The notes below the pieces were generated by a model. That model saw only the letters and a program-made list of their open reading frames with translations, was not told the origin of the DNA and made no database searches. Shown piece by piece: positions 52,963 to 63,402 of a stretch of DNA of 64,000 bases. The DNA lies in the NCBI GenBank assembly GCA_036927565.1, contig JAYESD010000009.1, positions 164,694,929 through 164,758,928 on the forward strand, given 5' to 3'. The translations under genes and the position numbers were made by a program. Every line of letters begins with the position of its first letter. Position 1 is the first letter of the stretch. Source of the DNA: Tuctoria greenei (taxonomy: Eukaryota > Streptophyta > Magnoliopsida > Poales > Poaceae).

Positions 52963-53954
52963 ATAACCGAACAGTAGTAATTTTTGTTTTTTGAAACTAG
53001 ATATGATGAGTTGGGAATTCATTATTTGCTAAGTTAGTTAGGTGTTTATCTACAATACACACATATGGTCGTCGGTTATCTGCTTGTTTTATCTGCAGTG
53101 TAATACGTATTATATGGTCGATCTATGTTTCCAGCTAAGTTAGTACGTACAGTAGGTGTTTATCTACGTACAATATTCATACGGTCGACCTATGTTTGCA
53201 GCTAGTAAGTTAGGGTTTAATGTCGCTTAGTAAATGCTCATGACTTTGTGCTATGTCTGATACGAACATGATCTCGAAATACGATGGTACTGAAGATACA
53301 ATGTCTACTGCGTTTTGCTATGTCTGATATTGAAAAAACAATGCCTACTGTGTTTCGCTAATGCCGCCACGCATTAGCGGCCATTGTGAGGGAGGGCTGG
53401 ACTGGACCGAAAGAACGAGACGACGGCGAAAATGCAGGTGGATTCATATCTGCCGTCCTGCCCCTTGTGGGGCTCTCTTTCTTTGTTTCCGATGGAGCAG
53501 AGCAACCTCCTCTGCTCACAGAATCGAAACAGAGCAAACTCCTCTGCTCTGGTTCGTGGTTGCGCCATAAAGAACCCATGGGCCGATCAAGATTTGGTGG
53601 GCCGTGGGCTCAACGCAGCGGGCTCAGCATTTGTAAACTACGTGGCGTGCATCAACTGATGACCCAGTACGAACCAGCATAGAATCGCAAGAGCTGCACA
53701 AGTGCACAGGGCAGGTACCAACAAACGACTCAATTTCACTGCAGTGTCGCCGAGTGTACGTTGCAACACGGTGGAGGCTACGATTCGGACGCCAACGCAT
53801 GCATTGCCCAAGTTTGATGAGTGGACAACACATCGTCAGCTTATCTCGATCTACTTGTTGGCATGACTTATGAGCGAGCTAGCTAGCTAGTGATACTGTA
53901 CACGAAATTCGGTTTCACTTCTTCAAACCAAAAGCCGCTGGCTGGGACCGTATG
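52963..53954. other. Intergenic, no supported gene
   Basis: Repeated words tttatctac and cgtacagtag-type near 53040-53170. 53360-53680 has overlapping frames of 60-98 codons on both strands with no domain, regarded as GC-driven chance. A small inverted motif aatgccgc..gcggccatt is near 53360. Confidence 0.4.
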
Positions 53955-53961
53955 TATAATA
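53955..53961 (+). promoter_or_regulatory. Putative TATA box
   Basis: TATAATA about 79 bp before the ATG at 54034, a spacing that fits a short plant 5' UTR. Confidence 0.45.
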
Positions 53962-54033
53962 AGACCAGCAGAGAGGAGGCACAGACTCGGCAACCCCGCA
54001 CCTTCTCGCTTCGTTACCTAGTCGTCGCCGGCG

Positions 54034-54468
54034 ATGAGCTCCAGCGCCGGTACCCGCGCCCGCGCCGCCGGCTCCGTCCTCCTCCACCACCTGGGTCTGG
54101 GCCTGCGCGCCTTGACCGGGCCGGCATCAGCTCCGACGACGACGGCCGCCTTGGCCGCTGGGCGCGGGCAGCACCACCGGCTGCTGTCCATCTCGGCGTC
54201 CGAGGCGAGGGCGGAGGTGGCGGAGGTGTACGCGTCCAAGACCAACTACGCGGGCGTCATGTCCGCCAAGGCGGAGCTGGCCATCATCTCGGCCGCCGAG
54301 GCCAGGGCCGACGTGGCCGAGGTCTACGCGTCCAAGGAGGAGGACGGCGACTGGAAGGGCACCGACGAGGACGACGCACCCGTGTACCAAGTCAAGGTGA
54401 ACCCCGTCACCTCGGCCGTCAAGGCCAAGGCGGAAGTGGCGGAGGCCAAGACGGCCAGAGATAGGTAG
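54034..54468 (+). CDS. Small Ala-rich protein, possible mitochondrial/organelle targeting, duplicated AEVYASK motif
   Basis: A 144-residue intact frame with clear plant gene features: GC-rich coding sequence, a TATA-like box at 53955, ATG context ggcgATGa, stop TAG at 54466-54468, and AT-rich 3' flank with aataaa at 54714. The N-terminal 45 residues are rich in Ala, Arg, Ser and Leu and almost lack acidic residues, typical of a mitochondrial presequence. Then EARAEVAEVYASK and, 38 residues later, EARADVAEVYASKEEDGDWK form an internal duplication. The C-terminus alternates Lys/Ala/Glu and could be helical. No family name is recognised and the function is unknown. Other long frames over the same bases are judged shadows because they lack these signals. 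This is the best candidate host gene in the window. Confidence 0.6.
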   Translation: MSSSAGTRARAAGSVLLHHLGLGLRALTGPASAPTTTAALAAGRGQHHRLLSISASEARAEVAEVYASKTNYAGVMSAKAELAIISAAEARADVAEVYASKEEDGDWKGTDEDDAPVYQVKVNPVTSAVKAKAEVAEAKTARDR

Positions 54469-55863
54469 ATAGGTGACCCTGAGGGCGAGGGGGACTTTTA
54501 CTACTTTGTTAATTTTGGCTATAAAAGTTGAAATGTATAGATGGAATGGAGCCATATATTCCTTGTTGTACTATCCTCTAAAAAATATTCGTCTCTCTAT
54601 TTATATATTCTTACTTCTAATATATGAAATGTGTATTGTGTGCCCAGCTCGTGAAGTTAGAAAGTACTCTCTTCATTTCAAAAATCTTGTCGCTTTGTAG
54701 TTCATTTTTATAGAATAAAGTGACAATTTTTTTTAAACGGGTGGAGTATATATATATGCACGCGTACTGACGGTCTATACTTCTCCGAGATATGGTTGTT
54801 AATTCATTGCAGTCAACATCCATGTCATAAAATAGTCCTTCATTTCCCCGAAGTAAATCAAAATATTCAACCATGTAACATTAATAAAGCATTGATGTAT
54901 AATATGATTATTGTCTTTATTGAAATCATTACGGACGGATCTATTATCTAAAAATATTATATAAGCATTTGAATATTAATTTCAGACAAGAGAGTGATAT
55001 TATTGCACCACACGTCTACCTCGTCGATCGCCCTAGCCATCTTAACTTCAACTTGTACGGGACAGCCAAAAAGAAACACTTTGAATAAGTGATGGTAGAT
55101 CCAAAGCAGAAAACTTGATCGAACCAGATAGCACGAAAAATATAGCAACTACGACGAATCGATGGATTTGCTTGGCCCACCCACATTCATTTCAATCAGT
55201 CATGCGATTGCCCTGAAGCAGTTACAAAGCTTGTTGTTAGCAGCCAGCAAAAAAGAAGCCTTGATGGCAAAGTAACTAAACCAAAGCAAAGAGCACCTTT
55301 CATGGATCACGGCATCACAGTGATGATAGCATTTGCGTGAGTTCATATTTGCGCATTTGCGTGAGTTCATATTTGCTTTCCTCCAAAACCTCACCGCGCA
55401 GGGCCGCAGGTGACATGAAAACTGAGTGAAGAATGGCCCATACATGTGTATAGCACTGCACTAGAACAGTAGAACTAGAGACTATCACCAGAGATTAGTG
55501 AGCTATATATATATATGTATTCACACAGAAGCACACAATAAGAAATGTGTTGGTGCATCCTGAATGCATGAGAAGATCGCCCACGAGAAAAAAAAAATGC
55601 ATGAGAAGATCTCTTCAAACGGTCATGCATTTCTGCTGCAATCAGGGCAAGGCGCAGCTGATGCTGCGTTCTCTTCTTCTCGCAGCCGATGACTGATGAC
55701 ATGCGGAATGCATTGGCGCAAACAGATCGGTGCAGATCTTGGAGTTGTGCCAAATATCCTTGTGTTTTACAGTAATGTTCAGACAATAAGAATGGGTGAA
55801 TGAACTGAACTGAACGTTACACCTCTGCACTGGAACGACCAAATTCAGTAACGCTCAATCTGC
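54469..55863. other. Intergenic, no supported gene
   Basis: AT-rich flank. A 23-bp direct duplication, atttgcgtgagttcatattt, occurs at about 55330 and 55353. No domain, RNA gene or transposon end recognised. Confidence 0.4.
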
Positions 55864-55899
55864 ATGCAGTTCTGCTTCTGCAGACCCGTCAATAGATCT

Positions 55900-56085
55900 A
55901 GTAATAATAACCGGGGAAATTCCGGCGTTCCAGTTACCAACTTGCACCGTTCAGCTTGGGACATTGTCAAAACCTGGTGTGATCTGCGTCGCGGTGATGG
56001 AACCTACTCCTGGACCCATGCCGAGGAGACTGAACTAAAAAATTACTTCTCTTCAATGATAGGTTCCTGCAGAAGCAGATCACTT
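55900..56085 (+). pseudogene. Short unrecognised coding-like fragment
   Basis: The frame reads NNNRGNSGVPVTNLHRSAWD, IVKTWCDLRRGDGTYSWTHA and EETELKNYFSS before running into the MITE. It looks protein-like but is not recognised. It might be upstream gene or LINE material cut by the MITE. Confidence 0.25.
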
Positions 56086-56086
56086 A

Positions 56087-56417
56087 GGCCCCCTTTAGTA
56101 CAGCTTCACGGAGCTGATTTTCTGAATTCACTTCTGATTCTCTGATGAAGCGATTCTGTGACTGAAAGTTATTCTCTATGATTCCCTAAAATAAACTCTT
56201 AAAATCAGGACAGAGAATCGTTTCACAGAATCAGGAGAACTACTTTTTACAGCTCCCAACCCCTTAGTTCATTTCAGAGAATCACTTCTCAGAATCAGAT
56301 AAGAATCACTCCTTCTAAAAAATAGTGTTTGATACAACTTTCCTGATTCTCCTTGAGGGGCCACTTCGGTGGAGCTTCGACAAAATCAGCTCCGTGAAAC
56401 TCTACCAAAGGGGGGCC
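56087..56417. mobile_element. MITE with about 36-bp terminal inverted repeats
   Basis: Left end GGCCCCCTTTAGTACAGCTT followed by cacggagctgatttt; right end aaaatcagctccgtg followed by aaactctaccaaaggggggcc. The arms pair with few mismatches. The 331-bp interior is rich in agaatca/tgattct words, also in inverted arrangement. No gene. The family is probably one of the grass MITEs starting GGCCCC(C/T)TTTGG; target duplication unclear. Confidence 0.75.
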
Positions 56418-56496
56418 TCTCAATTGGGGACTGTTAAACCTACCGCTGATTCCAGCTTTTTTGATCTAGGGGCACCGTTTTTTTTTTTGAGACAGA

Positions 56497-57361
56497 ACTC
56501 TCGGACTGCATCTCCCATCTGCCAATGGAGAAAGCGCCGGGGCCAGATAGATTCAACGGCGCCTTCTACAGATTCTCTTGGTCTATCATTAAGGAAGATA
56601 TTCTCTCTGCTTTCCAGTCCTTTTACAGCCTTCAACATAACTCTATGCACAGTGTAAACTTGGCATCCATCATACTACTCCCGAAAGGCGAAGGCACTGA
56701 AACGGCTACGGATTTCAGGCCCATAAGCCTGATTCACTCGTTCGCAAAGCTGATAACCAAGGTACTGGCAAACAGGCTATGGAAGATAATTGACAGGGTC
56801 ATCTCCTTCCCAAAGCGCTTTCATCAAGAAACGACACATTCAGAAGAACTACCTATATGTCCAGTCAGTGGTGCGTGACTGCCATCAGTCCAAGACGCCG
56901 CTGCTACTCCTAAAGCTTGATATCTCAAAGGCCTTTGACTCGCTCTCCTGAGAATACCTATTTGAACTAATGGAACAAAGAGGGTTTCCCAGCGCTGGCG
57001 CAACTAGCTGGCAACATTGTTCTCCGTTCTCCTCGGCGTCTTTGACGGTCTCTTTAAATGGAATTAATGGGCCTCAAATTTTCCACAAGCGCGGCCTGAG
57101 ACAGGGTGACTTCCTTTTCCCACACCTATTCATCCTTGCCATTGACACACTCAACCATGTTTTCCAAAATGCTATGGAGGCAGGAGTCCTCTCAAGACTT
57201 AGAGGAAGGCGCACCAGGATACGGGTCTCCCTATATGCTGACGATGTGGCATTATTCATCAACCCAACAGAACTCGATGTCGTAGCAACCTTGCAGATCC
57301 TCAAGCTTTTTAGTGAAGCCACTGGTCTAACCATGAACTGGGCTAAATCGGCCATCATGCC
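56497..57361 (+). pseudogene. LINE (L1-type) reverse transcriptase fragment
   Basis: Non-LTR RT motifs in order: MEKAPGPDRFNGAFYRFSW, SIILLPKGEGTETATDFRPI (the usual PKxxxxxxxxDFRPISL block), KLITKVLANRL. After a frameshift near 56810 comes KLDISKAFDSLS, a stop near 56950, GPQIFHKRGLRQGDFLFPHL, VSLYADDVALFI (active site YADD) and the NWAKSAIMPV block. The endonuclease part and 3' end are missing; element C inserted at 57361/57362. Clearly dead. Confidence 0.9.
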
Positions 57362-58405
57362 CGTCGAAGGGTCAATGCGACACTTCCCCCGGATCTGCTA
57401 AGGAGCAGCCCGCAGAGGTTCTTGTTCGGCGGGGCTTAGGCCTTAATCTAGTGTTCTAGCGGAAGAGTATGAGACAATTGTTTTTACGTGGTTTGGGCCG
57501 CAAGGAGCATAACACCCTACTCCAAGGTGGATTGTATTGCTTGGTGAGTGTGTATGCGTATGTGTGTGTATCGGAGATTCTGAGTCTGGTCCTTGTACCA
57601 GTGGTCGTCCAAACCTTTTATAGTCAAGACTGGATACCTTACAAGTGGGGTCCCGGGGCTCGACAGGTGGTCCCGGGGTGATCTTATCCTAAAATATCTA
57701 AGGCTTCCCGTATAAGCTTCTCTGAGCGTGATGGTGGAGACTCGCTGTCTTGCCGCCTTCCTTGTCAGTAGCCCACACGCCGTTGTTGACGGTGGCAGAT
57801 GGTGTCCCGTCAGCCCATCTTGTCGCCACAACCTACCTACTTGGTTAAGTGGGATAGGCCTGCAACACCTTCACTGTGATGTGATTAGTCGTAGCGGTCT
57901 TTTGACCGTTGGCGTGCTCTGCATCGTGTGTCGAAGGTGGGTGCGGTCCTTCAATGCGTGTCCTGGGTGGAGCGCTCCAACTTTTAATTACCGCACCTTA
58001 CTGTCTTGGGGTGCTGTGAGACACGTGGTAACGCCGGTGCAGGTCCCTGTCGGGGAGCCTAGCCCTGGTCCTTTGTGACATGTGGCAGCTCCGGGGCTCC
58101 CCGGGGCACGTGGCAGCTCCGCTCTCTCCTCAGAGGAAGGGCACTTGGTCCGGCGCTCCAGGCTTCGTGGCGGCCCTAGAGCTTCTCCACCGAGGTTGTG
58201 CGAGTCTCTCCTCAACACATAGCGTCTTGGGAGGTTATCTACCCTGGGGACCTTTATCCCATCCTTCGTGCCCCATGTGGTGGCACTGGGGCTGGATCCT
58301 GAGGGAGGCTAAGACCTCGACAACTTTTAGATACATGGCGCTGCCGGACTTGCCCTGGTGTCTTCATCCTATGTGCAACGGTACCCGGTCTGCTGGGTAC
58401 CGACA
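57362..58405 (-). repeat. C LTR (left, 3' copy by orientation)
   Basis: 1044 bp, start [C]GTCGAAGGGT (first base T mutated to C), end GGTACCGACA. It shares cacttcccccgga and cagcccgc(a/g)gagg with the E1 LTR. CACGTG boxes lie at about 58023 and 58108. Followed by gtggcccc, the complement of a polypurine tract. Confidence 0.88.
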
Positions 58406-59184
58406 GTGGCCCCTGGGTCCATCTTGGGGCGTGGAGAAGAGCCCAAAGGTGGAGCCCTTTCCATGTCTTCTCGCACTCTGCTTTAAATTCTATCTTGGAT
58501 AGCCGGAACGGTGGGTGCTTCTGCCAATCGTCGCCACACGTTTTCCTCAAGTAGAGAGGTTGTGGTGACGGGATCTTTGCTGCTACCGCTTCTTCACCTT
58601 TTGCGGCGCCTTTAACCACCACGGTTCCTGATGCGGTTACAATACCTTCGTATGCCCCGCCTTTACGGGAGCTACTTTAGCTATTTTCCCGGGTGGCTGA
58701 CCGACTCGGCCAGCGCTCCAACCCGGGGGCGTAGGGCCCATTGTCATGGGCGCCGCGTCCTGAGCAGTGTGGGCTGGTCCTTCGCTCGAGGTACTCAGGC
58801 ACCACGGGGGTGATTGAAAAGGAAGCTTTTCAGAGGGATCGTTCCCCTCCTTATTCACACCCTGCATCCTAAGCTTTTGCCTTCTTCATCGAGTACTCAA
58901 GCTTTATTTCCTTAGCCAAAGCTCCAATCATCTCCACCATCTCCACTTTCTCCAATGGCTTCCCCATTTCCTCCGTCTCGCCTTCTGTCGACTGATAACC
59001 TGTTGTCAATGCGGCGACTGCTTGGTTGGTCAGCGGCGGAGCGTGCGGGAATGATCCACTGTGGATCTCCCGCTCTTGAAGACTTGCATGAAGACGAGAC
59101 CATCCTCTTCTTTGCTTATGTGTCTGCAGGGATCGGACTTTCGTTGTTGCGGTTCTTTTTCGCAGTGTTTGAGGAGTATGGGCT

Positions 59185-60392
59185 TGTCGAAGGTCGTAAA
59201 CGACACTTCCCCCGGACCTGCTTAGAGAGCAGCCCGCGGAGGTTCTTTGGATTCACGAGGGCTAGTCCCAGGAGATCGAACGCAACAGGATGATGAACAC
59301 AGAGGGTTTACGTGGTTTGGGCCGCCGGAGCGTAACACCCTACGTCCACAGGAGTGTTTGTGTATTGCCTTGCTTGAGCGAGTATGAGTCTTAGGCTAAT
59401 TTTTCGATGCCTTGCGAAGGTCGTCTGCAGAGTCCTTTTATAGTTCAAGGACTCTGCAGTCACAAGGCAGGCCCCAGGACCCGACAAGTGGTCCTGGGGA
59501 GAGCCAAATCCTATACAAGATCTAGGATTAATTGCTATCTACTTCCCTTTGTCAGGGGTGTCAATGCGCCGTCCCATTGCGTCGTGCGCCAGGGATACAC
59601 ATAGTTGGTGATGATGGTCGTGCACGTCCCGTCCATCTTGTCCTCGCGGCCCATTCGTCCATCTTGCAGTGTGGGTCTGTACCGGCTACTCGGACAAGAC
59701 AGGACACTGGAGCCTTGACCTTCGCATGCGCGACTCAGCTTGCCTGGGGAAGGCGTGCATACTTAATGCCTGTCTGAGCAGTGCACGCCTTCCTTTACTG
59801 TGGCTTCCTACCGCACTGAGTCAGCCATCCGCCACGTGGTTGCGCCGGAGCCTGCCTCTGCGGGGAGTCAAGCGCTTGACGGAACAGGCCACGTGGTGCA
59901 TCCGGAGCCCACCCCCATGGAGGGGTGGAGGCTCAGCCCTGCAGGCCACGTGGTAGTTCGGTGCTTTTCCCCTTGAGGGCGCGGGCCTGGCCCCGAGGTC
60001 CCAATTGACCGCGTGGCAGCTCTGGAGCCTGCCTAAGCGGGGAGGCGAGGGTCCAGTTCTGCCGGCCACATGGCAGCTCTGGAGCCCGCCTAAGCGGGGA
60101 GGCGAGGGTCCAGTTCTGTCGGCCACGTGGCAGCTTGGGAGCCTGCCTAAGCGGGGAGGCGAGGGTCCAGCTCTGCCGACCACGTGGCAGCTTGGGAGCC
60201 TGCCTAAGCGGAGAGGCGAGGGTCCAGTTCTGCCGGCCACGTGGCAGCTCGGGAGCCTCCCCCAGCGGAGAGGTAGGATCTGGTCCTTCCCTCCACGACG
60301 TGGCAGCTTCGGATTTGGCCTCTTAAGTAGAGGCAGAGTCCTTAGCGGTTTTCTCCCTGTGCGCGAGGGACTTGGTCTGTGGGGTACCGACA
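59185..60392 (-). repeat. Solo LTR of the E1 family, with expanded 57-bp repeats
   Basis: 1208 bp, TGTCGAAGGT...GGTACCGACA, flanked by the target duplication gggct (59180-59184 and 60393-60397). No internal element remains, so it arose by LTR-LTR recombination. It is about 167 bp longer than the E1 LTRs, matching roughly three extra copies of a 57-bp unit that starts at about 60013, 60070, 60127, 60184 and 60241 (gtggcagct...gcctaagcggggaggcgagg). Confidence 0.95.
59833..60243. promoter_or_regulatory. G-box array in the solo LTR
   Basis: Palindromic CACGTG at 59833, 59890, 59947, 60124, 60181 and 60238, spaced about 57 bp, with a decayed CACATG at about 60067. The 57-bp duplication multiplies the box. 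Likely bZIP/bHLH targets by sequence; activity is unknown. Confidence 0.5.
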
Positions 60393-61533
60393 GGGCTACA
60401 GCTCCACTACCTGTCGCCGAACTCTATCGCTGTGATAGTGGTGTTCGTCCATTTTTGTGAGGCGTTCATGGGATGTAAGCCGACGGTGGAGATGTTCCGC
60501 CTTTTCTTCATAATGAAGACCACCGGGAAAGGCGAGACTACCGAGGTGGGTGCCTACTACTTCCAACACCGGGACAAATCCTCCTGACACTACATCCCTT
60601 CACTCAAAGGTGGCAAGTGGAAAGCGTGGAGGGAAGATTGGGAGATCGTGCGGGTTGAGCCCCATCCTGCGCTGAAAATTCCTATTGCAGGTCCTACCGC
60701 TGATCCCCCTACTTGGGAAGCATTCCAAGGGCTGCCAAAGTAGTATTCGCTGATATTAAGAAGGGTACGGTCCTTGGCGAGCAAAGGCTTGACCTCCCTG
60801 ATGGTGCTGACCGACTTTTTGCACTGTCGTATCGCCCCACTATAGGATCGACAGTACAAGGCCTGGCACTACGTCGGTAATGCCAATCTGTGCCGGCTGG
60901 CACCGGACGACCTTACCTCAAAGGAGTTGGTGGGTTTGTTGAAAGCGGTGACCTGCGATATGGTTGACGATGAGCACGTCTCCTTCCCAACTGACTGCCA
61001 ACCGCTCTTCATGACCCACAATGTGAGGAACAATCTTTTGGACTCGATGCTGGCGGTCAATGTGTTCGGAGTTGTCCGCCTGTACCCTGAGGACACGTTG
61101 GGGGTTTCAGCGGTTCTGGCGCGGTGTCGCATCATGTTGCAGCAAAGGTCGGATTCCTCCCGCTTGTTGAAGAAGCATGCGGTAGGGTCCCAAACATCTT
61201 TCGCCGGGCTAGAGGGCAGCCAGCCCGCCCCAGTTCCGTTGCCAGGAAGGCGTTCTCGCCGTCTGGCCATTGAATCGACTGCTCTTGCGTTAAAGAAGCG
61301 GAAGTTGATGCAGGGGGACAACATCCAACCTTCTCATCATGATGGAGCTGGGACGGCCAAAGCTCTCATTGTGAACCTGGTTTCCGATTCCAGCAGCGGC
61401 TCTGCTTCCGGTGGGGGCGCAGAGGGGACTGTCCAAGCGATCGCGCCATTGCAGGCCGATCTAGAGCCCGGACCAGAGATGGCAGCCCCGGTCTTGAGGG
61501 CTGTGAGACCTATGTGTGCTGAATACATTGGCT

Positions 61534-63340
61534 TGTAGTGAATACATTGGCTTTGATGATAAAAGTTCTGAAATACTACCAAACACCTTTATCATCAAGG
61601 TTTGACTCTAGGTCCGAGCTCCAACAAGGTCCGACGTAAGGTCCGACTTGTTTTGGCTAGGTCTGAATTTTTGTCAAGGTCTGACATGTTTTTGGTTAGC
61701 TCTGGTGAGCTTTGTCTTTAGCTCTGGCATGTCTTTGATAGCTCCGGCATGTCTTTGTTAAGCTCTGATATGTTTTGCTAGGTCCGACTTATGTTGGTTA
61801 GCTCCGACATGTTTTTCTAGCTCCAAATTTTGGGATGACTAGTTCCGACTAGCTTTGGTTAGCTCCGGCGCTAGGTCCGACTAGCTTTGGTAAGCTCTGG
61901 CGCTAGGTTGTACTAGCTTTGGTAAGCTCCGGTTAGCTTTGGCAAGTTTCGGAGCTTGATTGTAATGTTCCAATTTTTTGTGTGAAATGTTTCGAACTCG
62001 CTTTACACTTATGAAAAGGTTGCTTAGTATTCATTTACTAAGTTTTTGGTGTGTTTTGGTGGTTAAGGCTTATATCATTTTGATATGCTTTGCAACATGC
62101 TTATGTGAGGTGCTCACGTAAGGTGTTGTGTTCGGAACTAACTTGAGTCAAGTCGCGGACTTGGGCTCGTATGGATTGGTTGTTTATTCATGTGAAGGTG
62201 TTGCTTGAGTTCAAAGCATTGCTGGTGACAGGATCCTTTGGACTAGTCTCAGGGAGGAGATGAGATTCCAACAACCAGATTCAGGAGGAATTGTGGTTGA
62301 GCGGGCCAGGAGGTCGCGTAGGATGATTAAATCAAGGGCAGTGCATATGAAGGTTATTGTACGTCGAAGGAAGGTGTTTGCACGTATGCATGAGGTGCAT
62401 GATATGGCAACATGGTTCCGAAGATGGTTTATGGATGGGAAGATCTGGATGGAAGGATCAGATCGTATCGGTTGATGACTTTGACTGCAGCAGAGTCGGT
62501 TATGGCTTGGTATGGAATGTATCGAGTTGGTTATGATAGGATTTCGTGTGGGTCACGAATTTGAGTTGTTTTAGGAATGTGGGATACGTTCCTAAGGTGT
62601 TTTGAAGTCTTAAGATTGCTTCTATCTGCGTATAGAAGAGTCCTAAGCAGTTATGGAAAGTTTCGATTCGTGATCGGAGTAGGATTGGAGTCCTAGTTAA
62701 GATTGGGTTGGCCTAAGGGCTGGTTATATAAGCAAGGGAAGGCTAGAGCTCGTGGAGAAGACTTTGGGGCTGTTCCTCTTGTGTTCTATTGAATAAAATT
62801 CGTAGTTTGAAGGAACTTTTGTGCCTTGTTCGTCCGACTTATTCCAGACAAGTTTTACTCGTCGAGTTTCTGACAGCACTACCTTTCGTCGGTGGTTTTA
62901 TCATAACTCGAGTTTTACATATTCAATTGACGTGATTCTTTTTGTGTTGTCTTCACAACCTGATTATCTGTCATCTGTTAAAATTTCACGGTCATTGGAT
63001 TTGTGGTTTCTAATCTACACGAGTTTCTTTGCAGCATTCCAGAACTGTTTTTCTCGGGTAGGATAGATTGACCTTTAATTTGATCTTTCGATTATAACTT
63101 GAGTTTCTCTCGACGGATTTGACTGACTCTTCTTGTGTTTTCTTCGTGACTTGATTCTCTCTGATATATGTCATTTTTGTCATGGTGAAACACGTTTAGA
63201 TTAGTTTCACACACGATTTATTTAACATATTGTTTTTTTTGCCGAAGGGGTTGAGATTTAATTGTTTCCGCTACGTAAGATTTTTTTAAATCTACCATCC
63301 ACCCCCTCTAGTATCTTTTCACGTGCTCTTCGATCCTACA
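61534..63340 (+). repeat. Copia 5' LTR
   Basis: The ends are assigned from the 5-bp inverted TGTAG/CTACA and from the primer site that follows. The left boundary is less certain because tgaatacattggctt occurs just outside (61519) and just inside (61539). U3 at 61600-61960 is a degenerate tract of (t)agctccg(g)/tccgactagctttggt words. Confidence 0.7.
62724..62797 (+). promoter_or_regulatory. Copia LTR TATA box and poly(A) signal
   Basis: TTATATAAGC at 62724-62733 followed by AATAAA at 62792-62797. The close spacing defines a short R region, as expected in a plant LTR. Confidence 0.55.
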
Positions 63341-63342
63341 AT

Positions 63343-63355
63343 TGGTATCAGAGCC
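63343..63355 (+). other. Copia primer-binding site (initiator Met tRNA)
   Basis: TGGTATCAGAGCC two bases after the LTR; the standard plant copia primer site. Confidence 0.92.
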
Positions 63356-63402
63356 ACGGTGCTCCAATCATTGTGATTTGCACGTGTTTTTGACTAATCA
63401 TC

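Larger units (their letters stand above)
57362..61533 (-). mobile_element. C: partial Tat-lineage gypsy element (LTR and antisense gene)
   Basis: Left LTR 57362-58405, then leader and antisense gene from 58955. The gene is split by a solo LTR and cut at 61533/61534 by a copia element, beyond which the rest of C may continue outside the window. The orientation is inferred from E1, where the antisense gene adjoins the 3' LTR. It is inserted in the LINE fragment. Confidence 0.85.
58955..61533 (+). pseudogene. C antisense extra ORF, interrupted by solo LTR and by copia
   Basis: ATG 58955 (MASPFPPSRLLSTDNL) at the same 549-bp distance from the LTR as in E1. Visible: MRRLLGWSAAERAG, ILFFAYVSAGIGLSLLRFFF and FEEYG at 59183, where the solo LTR begins. 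Beyond it (from 60398) the same frame continues LQLHYLSPNSIAVIVVFVHF, CEAFMGCKPTVEMF and GAYYFQHRDKSS, then a stop (60585-60587), WKAWREDWEIVRVEPHP, stops near 60741 and 60842, and a clean 200-codon segment (60927-61533: AVTCDMVDDEHVSF, LDSMLAVNVFGVVRLYPED, RLLKKHAVGSQTSF). It matches E1 exon 1 in order. The intron and coiled-coil exon lie beyond the copia insertion. Confidence 0.8.

Noticed and set aside
53358..53682. Overlapping frames of 60-98 codons on both strands
   Set aside because: No domain, no codon bias or promoter distinguishing any of them.
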